Made by a program: the position numbers and the translations under genes. The notes under the pieces were generated by a model, which saw only the letters and a program-made list of their open reading frames with translations, did not search any database and had not been told where the DNA came from. A stretch of 64,000 nt of DNA from Kryptolebias marmoratus (lineage: Eukaryota > Chordata > Actinopteri > Cyprinodontiformes > Rivulidae), in the NCBI RefSeq assembly GCF_001649575.2, contig NC_051439.1, forward strand, positions 15,931,705-15,995,704, given 5' to 3'. Below are positions 1 to 13,899 of the stretch, piece after piece. Numbering within the stretch: the stretch's first letter is position 1; every line of letters starts with the position of its first letter.

Positions 1-640
1 CAGGAACGGTGACACACCAGATGGCTCCATATCAACAGAGGAACATACAAATGCACGTTTTCCCAGGAGCTGGGGCGTTTGGCAGCGTGATGTGTATCTG
101 TGTGTTCGTGCCGATTATAGAATTAAGTTTTCGCTCAGGTTGTGACAAGGGAAATTAATCCTGCTAAGTGGGAAAAACTCTCTTATAACGCTCCATGCAC
201 ATCGTTAGAAGCGTTCCAGCTCTTCATTTGGAAAACATAACTTGATTTCCCATTTAAAGCAGCGCGTTTTGGAAAATAAGAAGAAAAGCTGGCTGCCATA
301 TTTCTACCCGCTTCGAAAACTCCCAACACGTCCCTTTTCTCTCTTGACTCAGCAGCATAATCTTGTGCTACAATGTGTTAACTCCCCCATCAACATGGTA
401 AATCTTGTGTATATTTGCCTACTTATTGGATATTACCAGCAGCGCAGCACAAACCGACAAAACTGGTTTACACAACAGCAGCGGGTTATCTGATCTGACT
501 CAGGCTGTACAAATTCACCGAGACAGAGAGGCTGTTTACGTCATTGTTGGGAGCAGGTACCCAAAACTGAGATCAACCTCTAATTCATACTTTTTAATCA
601 CTTTGTTCTGTTAGGTCACTAAATAAACACCAAGGTAACT
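1..640. other. Intergenic, nothing recognised
   Basis: No coding exon, repeat end or RNA gene that I can support. Confidence 0.55.
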
Positions 641-722
641 TTAACCCTCTCAGGCTCAAATTAAGTTTTAGTAACAGGAAAAATCAGATATGTTGTTACA
701 ACGCCTGCCTTGAGAGGGTTAA
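641..722. mobile_element. piggyBac-like MITE (74 bp) with TTAA target duplication
   Basis: TTAA at 641-644 and again at 719-722 flank a 74-bp insert whose ends are inverted repeats: CCCTCTCAGGC on the left and, reading inward from the right, CCCTCTCAAGGC (one extra base). TTAA duplication plus CCC-starting ends is the signature of the piggyBac superfamily. The insert has no coding capacity. Confidence 0.65.
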
Positions 723-3045
723 ATCAAAAAAGTTATTTTAAGAACTGAAACGCACAATATTAAAAGGTGTTTATTGATTATTTTAATAAAGTTATTGGAA
801 GTAAGATGGCGTGTAAATCAAGAATGTAAACAAAAAAAAAAGCAATGAAATATAACTAAAGTTATAGGATGCAGGATTGTTAAATTAAACTTCAAGCACA
901 AAGTCAAAAGCATCCAAACCGGAGAAATGCTGAGGAAATTAAATTAAAGGCAGCTTTTTCTACACAACAGGTAAATCTTTAACAATTAGACAGGTTAAAG
1001 TTATAAATATAAGGTTTGGAAGGGAAAGCTTTTGGAGTGAAAATGGCCTTTTTAACCTGATCCAAAGTGGTTACAATGGTTCTCATTCACCCAGTCACAC
1101 ACATAAGGTGCTTTTTCTGTTGTAAGCTGTATCTTACATTCACTTTTACACCACTTTTATATTCTCATTCATACGTCTATAAGCATATTGGGAGCAGTTG
1201 AGGGTTCAGCATTTCACCCAAGGACATGTCAGCACGGTGCAGAGGCTGGGATCAAATCCCTGATCCTCAGATTAAAAGACACACTCCTTACCACTGGGCC
1301 AAAGTCACCCCCAGAACATGTGCTTGGAGGGGTTTTTATGCTTTTATGCTTTATGCCATCAATCAAAATTTAGGCCAGTTTAGACTTTGCCACAAAAGAA
1401 AGGCCAGATTACCCCAGGAACAACACTTTTCAAATATATAAAACTGAGTTTGACCTTCACCACAATAATCTGCAGCGAAACCTGAAAGTCACACAGCTTT
1501 GAACAGGTCGCTATTTTTATTTTAATTACAATGTGTTGGAAGACAGATGAAGCTGAATGAAATTTTATTGTTTACAGACAGACAATCTGTTCAAATTTAA
1601 CTTAATGCTGCAGAGATGACTGAGGGAAGCTTCACAGCAGAGACAGACAATGACCTAAAACCTGCTGAGAATGTTACCACTGTCTGCAGTGACCACGTCA
1701 TTTTCACACAAAACTAAGGCAGAATGTAAAAAATAACACAACTGTAGAGAGCTCAGAGGAAGAAACCTATTATTTGCTGATGCCTTTGTATTATTTATGC
1801 CTTCAATGCCTCTGAAGCAGTCCTTAAAACCTTTTTACAAAGAAAACTGTGGTAAATATTCACGTAATAATATACACTCAAGCTCTTTTTGTAATCTTTT
1901 TTGTTACTATTTTCTTTTTAAATGATTTTTTAATAACCACAGGGTGCTTCAATAAAGTGCAATGTTCACTAATTCTTAAATTCTCATAATGCAAGACAGA
2001 AAAATGAGTTTTCAAGCTAAACCTTGTATATCAATTCTTGAATTACATCACCTCAACAATAGTTACAAGGCTCTTATTTGCTAATATTTTGACAACAGTA
2101 AGAATGTAGCCAAAAGGTAAGCAAAAATCTGAACTTTCAAGACTGATCTTTTATTTTTATATTTTGCGAGAAAGACAAAATATGTAATTTTAGCAGAGAA
2201 GCAAAGAAGACAGAACTTAAAGGCATGTAAACAGCTATTACACTCAGGGTATTGCTGTGTAAATGTGCATTGTATGAAGACGGATGCCTCCACCACAACC
2301 AGAATCTTACAAATGCACTCGCTGGTTGGAATTGACATTTAATTTCCCACAGCACACCTCCTGCACCAAGTCTGTGATGAATCTCAAAGCATGCCTGAGT
2401 TGTTTCTTTTTTTAACTCTACACATGCGAGCGGGTTTTATGCAAGAAAAACATTTATGTTTGATGTCTTGTTATTCAACCCTGAGTTTGCCTTCAGAAGT
2501 GAATAGAAGATCATTTCGGTGTGGAAATAGGTGGAAAGAAAACCAATGTGAGTAATGAGCCTCATGTGGGGGAATTTCTATAGCTCAGGCTGAGCATTTG
2601 GGTGTGCCCATAAAAAAGGCTGGCTGTGTATGTTTATAAAAATGGAGGAATAAATCACATAAATGGCCTTTTCAGGTAAAGAGAAAAAAAAATGAAATAG
2701 GACAAAAACATAATTCTGTGTGTCAATTAGAAAAGATACTGTTATCTTTCAGAGATTTTAACAAATGATCAAATAAGTGATTCAATATATGTACATTTTA
2801 TTGTATATTTGTTTTTATTCTAGACAACCTGGAGTCTTCAAAGAAGAAAAAGATCAATATCTAAATACTCTTTTACTTTCATATGACTCATTTATGTTAC
2901 GCAACACATCTGAAATGGAATTTTGTATGCCTCATATCGGAAAAAAATATCTAAGCGTATATTTAGCTGTCAAATTATATACAAAATAAACTGTCCTATC
3001 TTTTAAGGCTTTCATTATTATATTTTACCGATGATGCAAACACTG
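723..3045. other. Intergenic with one SINE-like relic
   Basis: AT-rich. A degraded element with CAAGGACATGTCAGCACGG and GGGATCAAATCCCTGATCC lies at about 1165-1320. No gene is supported. Confidence 0.5.
1165..1320 (-). repeat. Degraded teleost SINE-like repeat
   Basis: The words CCAAGGACATGTC, GGGATCAAATCCCTGATC and CCACTGGGCC resemble the minus-strand view of a tRNA-type promoter (B-box GGTTCGATTCC) of a common fish repeat. It is heavily mutated, so the limits are approximate. Confidence 0.45.
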
Positions 3046-3256
3046 GGTGGCACAGAGGAGCAGCGGTTAGAGCAAGAAGTCTTTCTGTGTGGAGTTTGCA
3101 TGCTCTGCAACTCTAAATTGTCCCAAGGTGAGGGTGTTGTCCCCTTGCAACCTGTCCAGGTGTACCCCGTCTCTCACAAAATGGCCGCTGGAGACAGGCA
3201 CCAGTCCCTCGGTGACCCAGAAAGGAAAAGCGAGTAAAGAGAATGGATGGATGGAT
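3046..3256 (+). repeat. Degraded tRNA-type SINE relic with GGAT tail
   Basis: The order GGTGGCACAGAGG, AGCGGTTAGAGCAAGAAG, CTTTCTGTGTGGAGTTTGCA, ACCTGTCCAGGTGTACCCC, then GAATGGATGGATGGATA matches a very common teleost SINE/HE-like repeat. The internal B-box part is deleted. It is responsible for a spurious 68-codon frame at 3031-3237. Confidence 0.75.
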
Positions 3257-6200
3257 AAACAAACGTAAGGCTCAGTCCCCCAAGGATGTTCAAGGATTTA
3301 AAGGTTAGAAAATGTATAAATGGCCTCATGCATCTGCTAGACTTTGGAGCTTTCCTTAAGCAAGGGAAGGCCTGTGGATTGATCTGACTCTAGTCAATAA
3401 TGCAGTTTCAGGGGAAAGTAAACACGGGCTTGGAAAAAGGCAAACTGTCATCAGTGACCCCACAGTGGCAACTCTTTTGCCATTGTTCTCACTTTCCTTT
3501 GTCTCAAACGAACAAAGAAACATGTTTTTATTCATTTAACAACAGGAACGCACGCATTACAAACACAAGCAGTATTAGAGGATAGTCCAAGCAATTCCCT
3601 TGTCACATCCTGTGAGATGATTGGCTCAAATCTCAGATATTTCTGAATTTTAATTTTCTTCTCATCCATTGTGAAAGCTTGAGCTGTAAAATAACAAAGC
3701 AGGTTGAAAATGTCAGCCCCTTCCTCTATGGCTCTGATTATGACTCAGCAGCCGTTGGATGACATAGTGCCTCTGTGATGGTGACCATGTCGGCACTTCA
3801 CTTGTTATAATTACGGCTGTGCCAATTAGGTTTTAATGGGTGAAACAATGGCTTCATGCAGCAGTTATGTGTGCACGGCGATGGCTGGAGCGTTGTTTAA
3901 TTACCCCTGCTCTGAAAACTCTGCAACGTGTCAGCCGAGAAATGCAGGGCAGGTTCAAACGAGGAAAGGCGCACAAACTGACAGCAGCATTTAGACACGG
4001 CCGGAATCCAGGCAGTAACCATGTCCAGCCACAGCTTCACCATCACAACCAGTCAGAGCAGATGGAGCTGTTTTCAAAACCAGCAGCTGGATATTGTAGA
4101 GAAAAGCAATTTTAAAATAAGTAGTGGCCACTAAGTGCTGTGACATTGTGTAGGCTATCCCTTTGTGTAGTATCTGCTGATTTTCTTTTATTTTTTGAAG
4201 CTGGCAGTGCATTAATATTGGACAAAACAACACACCAACTGTTCATACGGATCAGCAGGAATACATGGCATATTGCAAAATACGATGAAAATGAATAATA
4301 GGAATAAAAATTAAATCAACTTTTATAAACAATTCCAATGACAATGATTGGAAAAAATGAATAAGAAACTGGCAGGAGAGAACCTTGCTTGACAGCTCTG
4401 CCTACACTGGTGCTGAAATCTGTGTGTGTGAATGAGAAACACTGAGACATTCCTCTCAAGGCTATAAATTCAGATTTATTTATATTATACTGAAAAATAT
4501 GCACAGAATGTATTATAAGAAGTGCCGGTGTTCATTTACCAGCTGTTTTATCCATCATCCTTTATAGATTCACTATACAGGGCCATTAAAAATGCTCAAA
4601 ACACATTTAAATTATGTCAACAATGCCTTCATGAATGTGGCATAATTTGTAAACGTGACAACTATATTTATTTTTTTGAATGTTTGACTGATACAAAATG
4701 ACACAAATGAGCCCGTTTGACACTTAGTGAGTATAACTGCATATTCATACGATCCCCTGTTTGACGGGAGACATTTTGACATTTTAAAATCTTATGAAAC
4801 AGATTTTTCCAGAAATGGATCTGTTCCATCATCTGTTCCAGTAAGACATGGCAATAAGCCCACGGGGGATTGGAACGAGCTCAGCTGAAGTCCTGAAACT
4901 CTCTGAGTTCTTGCAGGATGCCGTATGTACAGAACCAAGCGTGTTCCTCCAATTCTGCTCACAGCTTTTTTTTTTTCAACCTGTTCTCCCAGCTACCATC
5001 CAACGCTCAGCTGTGCTTGAGAGACCTGCCGTCCTCCACACAGTCTGTCATCCCCATCCTACTTTTCTCCAGTAACATCCTTCTCCTTCTCCCCTGCCTT
5101 TTATGCTCTCGCGATGATCCACCTCTTTCTGCCATGGCATTAATGGCAACCAGAAACCAGACGGCCTATCTCTCTCATTATAACAACACAAGATCATATC
5201 TCTCCGAGTTCCGACTGAATTTGCTTTTAAATAAAAGAACAATCTTTCAAAATAGCTTGAGAGCAACCTGGATAAGAGGTGGCGGACAAAATTCACACTT
5301 CCTATAATAAAAAAGACAATGTCCATGTCCTTGGCTCAACAGGAATTGAAAAGATGTTGAAATCCACGAAACGAGAGTGGAGAGAACACCCACTCTGCTG
5401 GGGTTTACCATAATCCTTCAATTTTGAATTTGAGACAGGTGTGATAACAGGGCCACTCTTTCTGGTGCACACCGCTGAAACTGTCAAAAAAGGGACACAT
5501 GGTCAAAAGATCACCCTCCTGCAATTAAGATTTGCCTTCAGAGGTCAACAGTAATATATGTGAGTAAATGGCTGCCAGCTGCATTAAGCAGCGCTGTTTT
5601 AACATGGCTAGGAAAGAAAATGCAGCACTCACATAGGAAAATAAGTTGTAATTAAAAGAAAGTTCAAAAGTAAAAGAAGGAAGTTTACAGCCTGGTTATG
5701 CATTATGGATGAACTTTACAAACACTGTCATGGTGTGACCCAAATGTCTCTGCAGTGGGACGTTTTCAGTGTCTACATTGAGAGACATATGTGGTAAAGG
5801 GACAGCTGAGTGACAGAATATGTTTTAATTATTCATGGAAGGAAAAGTGGAGGAGGGTGATGTGGTGGATGAGATGAAGGGTGGAAAAAGAAAAGATTTG
5901 GAAATGGGTCGGGCCATGGGACATGACTGCGGTGCATCAAACGGACTTTTTTTCTTCACAAAAAGTAGATCAGCAGAAACAAGTTAAGGAGGAGGGTGTT
6001 GTTTCTTTTCCCTTAAAAAATAAAGAAAAAGAGACAAACGGCACACAGTCAAGCAAGCACTTTTCATCGACTGTTCCTCCTTTTCTCTGGGCCTCTGGCC
6101 AGCATGGATGAATGGCAGCTACGGCCTTCTTATTCCCTCTGCATGCTTGCTCCATTACAGACTGGACTCGGATGATGTGTGAGTGTGTGTCTGCAGACTA

Positions 6201-9200
6201 CACTTTCCTGAATGTCTCTTCACACCTCAGCAGTTTCCCAAATTCCTGCACCAGTGGCAGACAACACAACTTCTGGCTTGAGGAAGACATGCTTACAATC
6301 AGAAGGCATCTGTGTTTCTTTTTATCAATGAGAAAATAAAAATCTATTTTCAGAGAAGAACAACATATGAGTTCTGCAACGCATTTTACTGCCTCCAACT
6401 TTGGATTGCATATTGCTCCAGCAGTGTTACAGTTTGGCCTCTTTAGTTTTGTGGGAGGAAATCCCCAGCTTCAGAGCTCAGGTTTAGAAGTGCTTATTAA
6501 TACTTAAACTATTTAAATGGGCCGGCATCGATATATGCTGACTCAGGTCACTCCCCAGCAGAGCTTGATGGCAATAATGGGTGTCCTTACCATGATTAAT
6601 TGCTTCAATTTTGAAAGTGGTACAGCTACACTAACAGTGATAATTGTAATGTATTGCCAAAACACTATGAATAATAAATGAGGAGCAATGAACATTATAC
6701 AGTTATCCTGATCACTACAAGGTATCTAGGATTACAATCTGTAAAAAAATAATCAAGGAAAACTATAAATATGACATGAAGTAAAATCCAGACTGTCTGT
6801 CATTTTGTCTTTGTTTCAATCAAGCCTGAATTGATATAATCTTTAAAAGAAACTAAGTCTCCTGCTCCACTAGATTTAAACGTGCAGTATTTAGGCAGGC
6901 CTCTAACCTTTTTTTAAATAGTTGTGTGTATGCGTGGCCACTCGTAGAGCTGAGATTCTGAGCTGATGCGACCTGATGGTAAACAGAACGGACGCTTCAT
7001 GGGTCCCCGGTCTGCTCCACTAGCCCGTATCCTGGCACTATTTCCTCCCCAGGGCTCCGTACCATGAGAAAGTGATGTAAAAATTTAAAGCAAAGCCCTG
7101 TTCACTGAGATTCACGCTCTCGGTCGTGTCGGCTGGAGATAAGCTGACTCATAGTGCATGACAGGTGAATGCTAAGCAGTCTGGGTGAATTTTACGATGG
7201 GGCAGAAGAGTGAAGAAGCGGGTGAGAGTTTCCTTTGGAGCCACAGTACCATGTGTCCTTGCAAAGCCCTTCACCCACCCCAACAAGGTTTGCTTTGCCA
7301 TATTTACAAAACCACTAAAATAAATAAAAACAAGCTCACATGAACATAAAACTCAGTGACATTATGTTCACCATGTGTTACTGGACAGAACAATATTATT
7401 TCCCCAATAATTCATTTTAGACACATAGCACCATCTCATGGTCTTACTAAGAAGTTCATTTAAAATTTCAGATTCATATTTAATTCATATTTAAGCTTCT
7501 CTACAGCTACAAGGGCATTAAACACTGTGCTCTGACTGCAAAACACAAATCTTGAGAAAATATGGGACTAACTTGAATGCCAACATTTCTAAAATGTGAT
7601 TTTTATGCAACTTTTAAAAAAAAACTGAGATTGGTTCTTTCTAGACCAGTAGAAAGTGGTTGAATGCCCTTAAATGTATTTTATTAAAGGCTTGAGTAAA
7701 TGATATTTAAAGAATTGCAAAAACGTGTGTTATATGTGTTAAACAGGGTTTCTTTTTATTATTTTTGTTCAGATTGCTTTTGGTTACTGAAATCAAGGCA
7801 CCATATGTCGGCAGAGCAGGAGTTTAAGCCAACCTGATTCCTAACACTGTAATTTTCTCAATAGGTCTATTACAATCCATTAGCTCTCAACTAGTCAACA
7901 TTTAGGTCTGAACTTAACAACTAGACAGCAAACTGCTCTGCTATTATTACTAAAATACATCTTACTTAGACGCCAGACTGAGTAAAACATGGGCTGCCTA
8001 TTTAAACTGCAGAGTAAAAATGAGTTGACATAACACTTCTGTTCATTTTTAGGAGAGTTTAGTCAAATTTGGCATCAGATATGTTGGAGGCTCAACCAGA
8101 TTTATGCCAAGTTAATGATCTAATGACTGTGCATCTTACTGTGGGTTAGTATTGCATAAATGTTCCAACAAATAATGCTTTTTCTTGTGATTAGACAAAT
8201 TCAAAACACATTTATTTCTGCTTCATTAAAACATTAAAAGGTCCAGTGTACAGAAAGTGGTCGTTCTTTCTTTTGTCCATTCTAGGCAACTGTAGAGACA
8301 TGCTACCCAGGCAGACCTGCACCAACTGGATCTAGGCTGCTCGTTCAAAGTTGCGGCTGTGTCAAGTAGTAGAACTACATAATCTGTTTGTTGCAGGCTG
8401 GAAAAGGAGGCAGAGGCGAGATGTCACAAAGTGATCAAAGCTGGCTTAAGCTAAACTTGTAATAGCTGAATAATGGACAGGTGGTTGATGCTGAAAATAA
8501 GATGCTGATGCAGTTTCTTAGGTACAGGGTATTGCAAGGTTTGCAGAAACGTATGTCAAGTAACACAAAAACAAAACTTAATTACCTAACCTAACATGAT
8601 AACACTGTGAGATGTTTGGAATGTAATCTGAATGAACATTTGTCCTTAACTGACATTCATCTACCTCCTCATAATTGTCTATCTCTTGTTCAAACTGAGA
8701 GCCATCAATCTCTTGGGATGCAACCCTCTGAACATAAGTGATGTTTTCAAGAGCATCGAGCCTGAACTATTTACTGTACTTATGGTACGAAGTGCCCCAA
8801 AGTTTGTCAAACTTGTGAGGGCAAAACTCTGATAAAGTATAACTCAGGAGAAAAACAAAAAAAGTTTTGAAGCATCATTTGTAGTTTTTTGGGTCTGTAT
8901 ATGTTGCAGAAGTTGGTGTGTGAGGGTTGACCACTGTTATCGCTGTCCTAATGAGAGCCCAGTGTGCAGTTCCCCCTGTGGTGGTCCCAGAGGGGCCTCA
9001 TTTGGATCTCCACTGTCAGACAAACCAGACAGACAAGCTAACCTTCATCTGTCTTCATTACTGTCTGTCTGTTATTGTTTTAAGGGGAGCAGTTCTAAGA
9101 AAGACAAAAAAAAACCATGACCACAAAAAGCAAAACTTGTCTCTACATCCAAACTTGTGTGAGTTGTGACAACGTGACCTTTTATTTCTGAGTGTGGTGA

Positions 9201-9597
9201 GATAAACATAAAGAGCTCATTTTAATCAAAACTATATTGATTAGAAATCAACAGCTCCTTGGAGAAACAGACTACAACCGCCTCACAGGATAATCTGACA
9301 GCATGAAGGGACATGTGTGCCCTGCAGGTCGTGTTGAACAACAAGTTCTGAACAACATGAAGCTATGTTAGACTATTATTTTGAAAAGCAGGACTAAGAG
9401 TGAGCTACCAGAAGTTTTGCAGGAGGGCAAAATTGATCAAGCCTGTCTGTTTTTGTCTGCAGGATGTTCCTGTCAGTGTCAGAGCATTTATATGAAATTT
9501 TACTGCCATTAACATGTGAGATTATGCCATTTAGAGTCAATTTTGAAGCCTTTGATCACAGTGTACTTTTTGAAAATTGGAAAATTTTGAAAAAAAA
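3257..9597. other. Intergenic desert
   Basis: 6.3 kb without a supported gene. At about 8236-8330 the words AAAGGTCCAGTGTACAG and GGCAACTGTAGAGACATG look like the remnant of another fish repeat. Short open frames lack splice context and similarity I recognise. Confidence 0.5.
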
Positions 9598-9690
9598 ACA
9601 TGCAAACATCACACAGAAAGGCTCCTGGCTGGGAGTCGAAGCTGCAACCATCTTGCTGAGAGGCCAAGTACCATCATTATGAACGACATT
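9598..9690 (-). repeat. Fragment of tRNA-type SINE, minus strand
   Basis: GCAAACATCACACAGAAAGG, GGGAGTCGAAGCTGCAACCA and TCTTGCTGAGAGGCCAAGTA are the complement of the 5' part of the SINE family seen at 3046-3256, here with the B-box-like GGGAGTCGAA retained. Confidence 0.65.
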
Positions 9691-12600
9691 AAACAACAGT
9701 AGTACATGCTACTATTTTGCATCTTTAGTTTCTAGCAGGTGCTACGAAAACATCACTGGTGCTACTGGATGCATTAAACTTGTGAATAGTTGACACCAAA
9801 ATTTACTCTGTCACTTAAAGGGTCCCGAGTACCACCAGATGTACTTATACCACAATTTAGGAAAGACGGTCACAGACAATATCGACTTGCTATTATAGAA
9901 AAATGTTTTGAATTTAAACTGAAAAAATCATTTAAATAATTTCCAGCTGCTGTGAGGTTTTCTATGTCAGCATATTTCTTCCAACCACTGTGCAACTGTT
10001 GCTGTATTGCTGCACCATCCAACAGGTCTTAATAATTTGATCGACATGTTATCGGCAGGGACAATTGTGTGTTTTGCCATCAAAACGCAAACTCAACCTA
10101 AAGCTTCAGTAGTAGAAGATCGGCATACAGGCGCCTCTGATTAAATCAAATCAGAGTGTACCCGCTCTATTGATTCTTGTCAGTGCAAAACCTAAAACGG
10201 CACCGTGTTTATTTATGTCATAACCTGTGTCTATTTCTGTATGAGGAGTTTACAGAAGGCTCTCTGATCATTTATTTTAGTCAGCAGATGACTTTACCTT
10301 GTTGGAGTCTGGGACTATTTCCTGCTGGTGGAAAATGTATTAGTCCATCAAATAAACAAAGTTGGTAATGGAAAGTTTGTTTAATGGATGGGGGATCTTA
10401 ATTTATTAGTTTTTGATTATATTTACAGAAGCATTTAGTTCCATTTGGTTCCTAATACTGTTGCTATCATAAATTTGTTGCTATAAAAATGTTTGGTATA
10501 GTTTCTTGCATACAGCAGACTGACAGCAGCAAAAAAATCTGTCTAAGTATTATCGGCAGCACCTTCTCTGGTTTTCACTAATTATTAACCACTTTAATTC
10601 TTTTCCCATGCCCAAACACACACCATACTTTAGTCCTGAGCTGTGAATCATCTTAATGATCTGTGGAATGAGTTTGACACTGGTCATTTTTTATCATCCG
10701 CCCAATTGAAGGTCTGATTCCGGTCATAAGAGGAGCAATCAAGCAGTCAGGATGTCATTACTGAAGCACCGAGGGTCAAACCGAACAGTTATTCCCTCCG
10801 CATTGTTCTGCTGCAGAGATGAAACGATTAGACACCAGAGGTCATTTCTGCCATAAAAGCACCACACAATGTCACATGCCACATCTCAAACACTTTCTGC
10901 TTGTCATTCCCTCAAATTTGTAAGTGACAGAACGAAAGAGCACTTCTCCCAAAGGAAAGAGGATTTTTAAAGGATTCTAAAAAAGAACCAAAACTTTTTT
11001 TTTTTAATTCGTAGAAATGAGTAAAATAACAAAACAGATGAGGTGTGTCACTCCCTCTGACACAGAGACAACATTGACGCATGATGAAAAGTGTAAGAAA
11101 TTCTTTCAAATACTCAGTAATAACAAGTTGAGTTAACCATGACCTCAAAAATAACTTCTGCTTAAGATGTCAAAAAAATAATTCATCCAAGCACATAATT
11201 TACCAGTGAACTATTACCAAAGGTATGAATGATATGAATTTTTTTTATTATTATTATTTTTCTAATTATTTTTTTTTGTGTGTGTGAGGAGTAAATTTAT
11301 GACTTTCATCTGCAAGTTCCTCTGAGAATAAACCCAATCAAAAACACAATTTTGTTTTGGCTTGGAGCTGAAGGCAGGGATAATAAAGATGTATGAAGGG
11401 AGCTTTTGGAAAAGTGGTTCTAAAATTAGATGTTTTTTATGCAACTTTGGGCTTTCAAATGTCACCACCCCCATAAAAATCTAACACAAAATGTCCTATT
11501 TTCTAAACCTACTCTGAATATGCCACTCAAAGTCAGAAAGTCAAAGTCAGATTGGACTAAATATTTGAGTTCTTGATATGATACGGGATGATCACATTTC
11601 AGATGGTTTCTCTCGACAATGAGCTGCCATCCTGGAGGCAACAACTCCTCTGCAGATAACGTCTCTTCCTCTACAAACAAACAACTGTTGTAAACAGGCA
11701 AGGTCACTGTTATTTGTCACAGTAACCACATAAAAACTAAATTTGGACTGTGGTAAAGACAAGAATGAAGGCTGACAGGCAGAGAAAATGTTTCTTTTTG
11801 ATAAAGGTGATGTGTGAGTTATCACCCACGTCTCACAATTTAAACAACTGATCGTGCAAAGACAAGTGTGAGAGCTAAAAAATGACTTCTCCGAGTTTTA
11901 TATTTTGGCACTTTGGGCACACACATCAGCCATGTGTTACACACAGTGATAAACTAATAAAAAGCACTTTGCATTGTTGGACTGTTTGCCAGCAACATGT
12001 TCAAACAAACAGGTAAAGCTCAGCCAAACTCTCTGTTTTAGGTGTCAAGGAGACCCAGGCTGCCAAAATGCCTACTCTTCAGATCTGCGGCTGGACCAAT
12101 CAGGAGGGCTGAAATAAATGATGTTTCTTTGGTGTAATTGACGCAGTGGGAGAAACATTTTCAGAACACTGAGTACGACAACAACATAGGCTGCAGGGAA
12201 ACCAGAGGAACAGACAGTGATGAAAACCAGTCAGATACTAGAGCGATACACGCTGCATCCGACACAGGTCTGTCTCTGTTATTACATAAGTATCTGATCA
12301 CAATAATCAGAGCCGACTGTTTTACATAAATGTTACCATCACTCTTCACAGGGGTACAAACAGAGGAATAAAACTGAAAGAAATGTCTTATTTTCACCCC
12401 ATTTTTACATAGTTTGATCTAAACATTTTAATACGCCACCAAAACTGTACTCCAGGCACACAGTATCTTGCTAGGCAGCTAGCTCAAGCAGAATCTATTA
12501 GTCAAAGGCTTGTTTTTTTCCTTTAACATTCAGCCCTAACATATAATTTAAAACAATCAGGTGAAAGTACTTTTTTTCTGTGTTTGAAAGGAAGTGTGTG

Positions 12601-13865
12601 AAATACTTACAGTTTCCCGCAGAATTGGATAAGGCAAGGTAACACTGACCCCCACCGTGAAAAAAAAAAATATATATATATATCTTTACAATAAATACGC
12701 AGACCATACTCAAAATCTGTTATACCAGGAAAGCATCAAAACATGGCTCAGTTTTATTAATCTTTATGCACACACGCAAACATTTCCCAGGTAACTTTGT
12801 TTGGTCCCGATGAGTTCGCCAACCAGCCAACAGATTTCAGATAAGCTTTTACAATCACCCCTCTCTTTCACCTTGCAACCCCAATTTTGTCAAGCTGTTC
12901 CATGGAGGCAAGTGGTATTAACATGCAGGTAGCATGCTTTAGCTTCCACCTAATTTTCTTCAAAGGAAAATAAAATAAATCCTGTTCTTTTTCTTCGTTT
13001 CTCCTCTTACATATACAACACCAGCATATATGAAACTAAGTTCAATGTTCACCTCTGTGTAATAATAATGGTCTTGTTTGTGTATGGTCCATCATTACTT
13101 GCACGCTTTTTATCTTCTCCCTCCTCTTCTTTTGTTTTGACACATAAAGGAAGATGGGTAATGCTCATCCTGATCCCTCCTACAAAGCAAAAGTCTTCAA
13201 GTGAGATTGGAGCCACGGTGTTTATTGTAGGTTGCGAACTGATTGTTGATGAGCACGGCATCACAAAGTGTAATTACATGAGTGATGAAGTAAGCAGAGA
13301 GGGAATAAGGAGGAGGGAGACAAAGACTATTTAAAGGAATGGAAGGGTTTGGTAGCACAGCAACAAAAAACAAAGAACGCCGCTCTCTTTTTTTTTTTTT
13401 TTTTCACTCCCCTCACACCGCCATTCATCTAGTAATGAGTAAGACGGAATGCAGTGACTCAGCGATATTTCAAGGTATCCTTTCACTTTACTCATTATTG
13501 TCAGGGACAGCTAGAGACGTAGCATCTACAGAGACCAGCTGTCCTCCAGACTGACTTCAATGACACAAGTCCTCACAGAGAAAACAAATTCAAAGTCTGA
13601 CAGGCTCTAAACACTTGCTAACCACAAACAACTTGTCATCAACTACCAACGTGCAACAGCTAACAAGCCATGTAAGCTGCTAAAGACCATCAGAACATTG
13701 CACACTTCTCACTGTCTCGTGGGCTACAACAAATAAACACACACAAACTATAGCCAAAGCAATGACCTACAAACATAATATGATATTTTACTATTTATTG
13801 ATCATCTGAACCTTTTGCAATTTCCAAGAGTTCAGAATAACTCTACCCCATTCGGTTAAGTTGTT

Positions 13866-13899
13866 GCAACTTGCCCAGTGCGTCTACTGGGCAAGTTGC
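13866..13899. repeat. Perfect 14-bp inverted repeat, 6-nt loop
   Basis: GCAACTTGCCCAGT at 13866-13879 is exactly complementary to 13886-13899 across a 6-base loop. No surrounding transposon ends were found and no RNA family is recognised. Confidence 0.85.
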
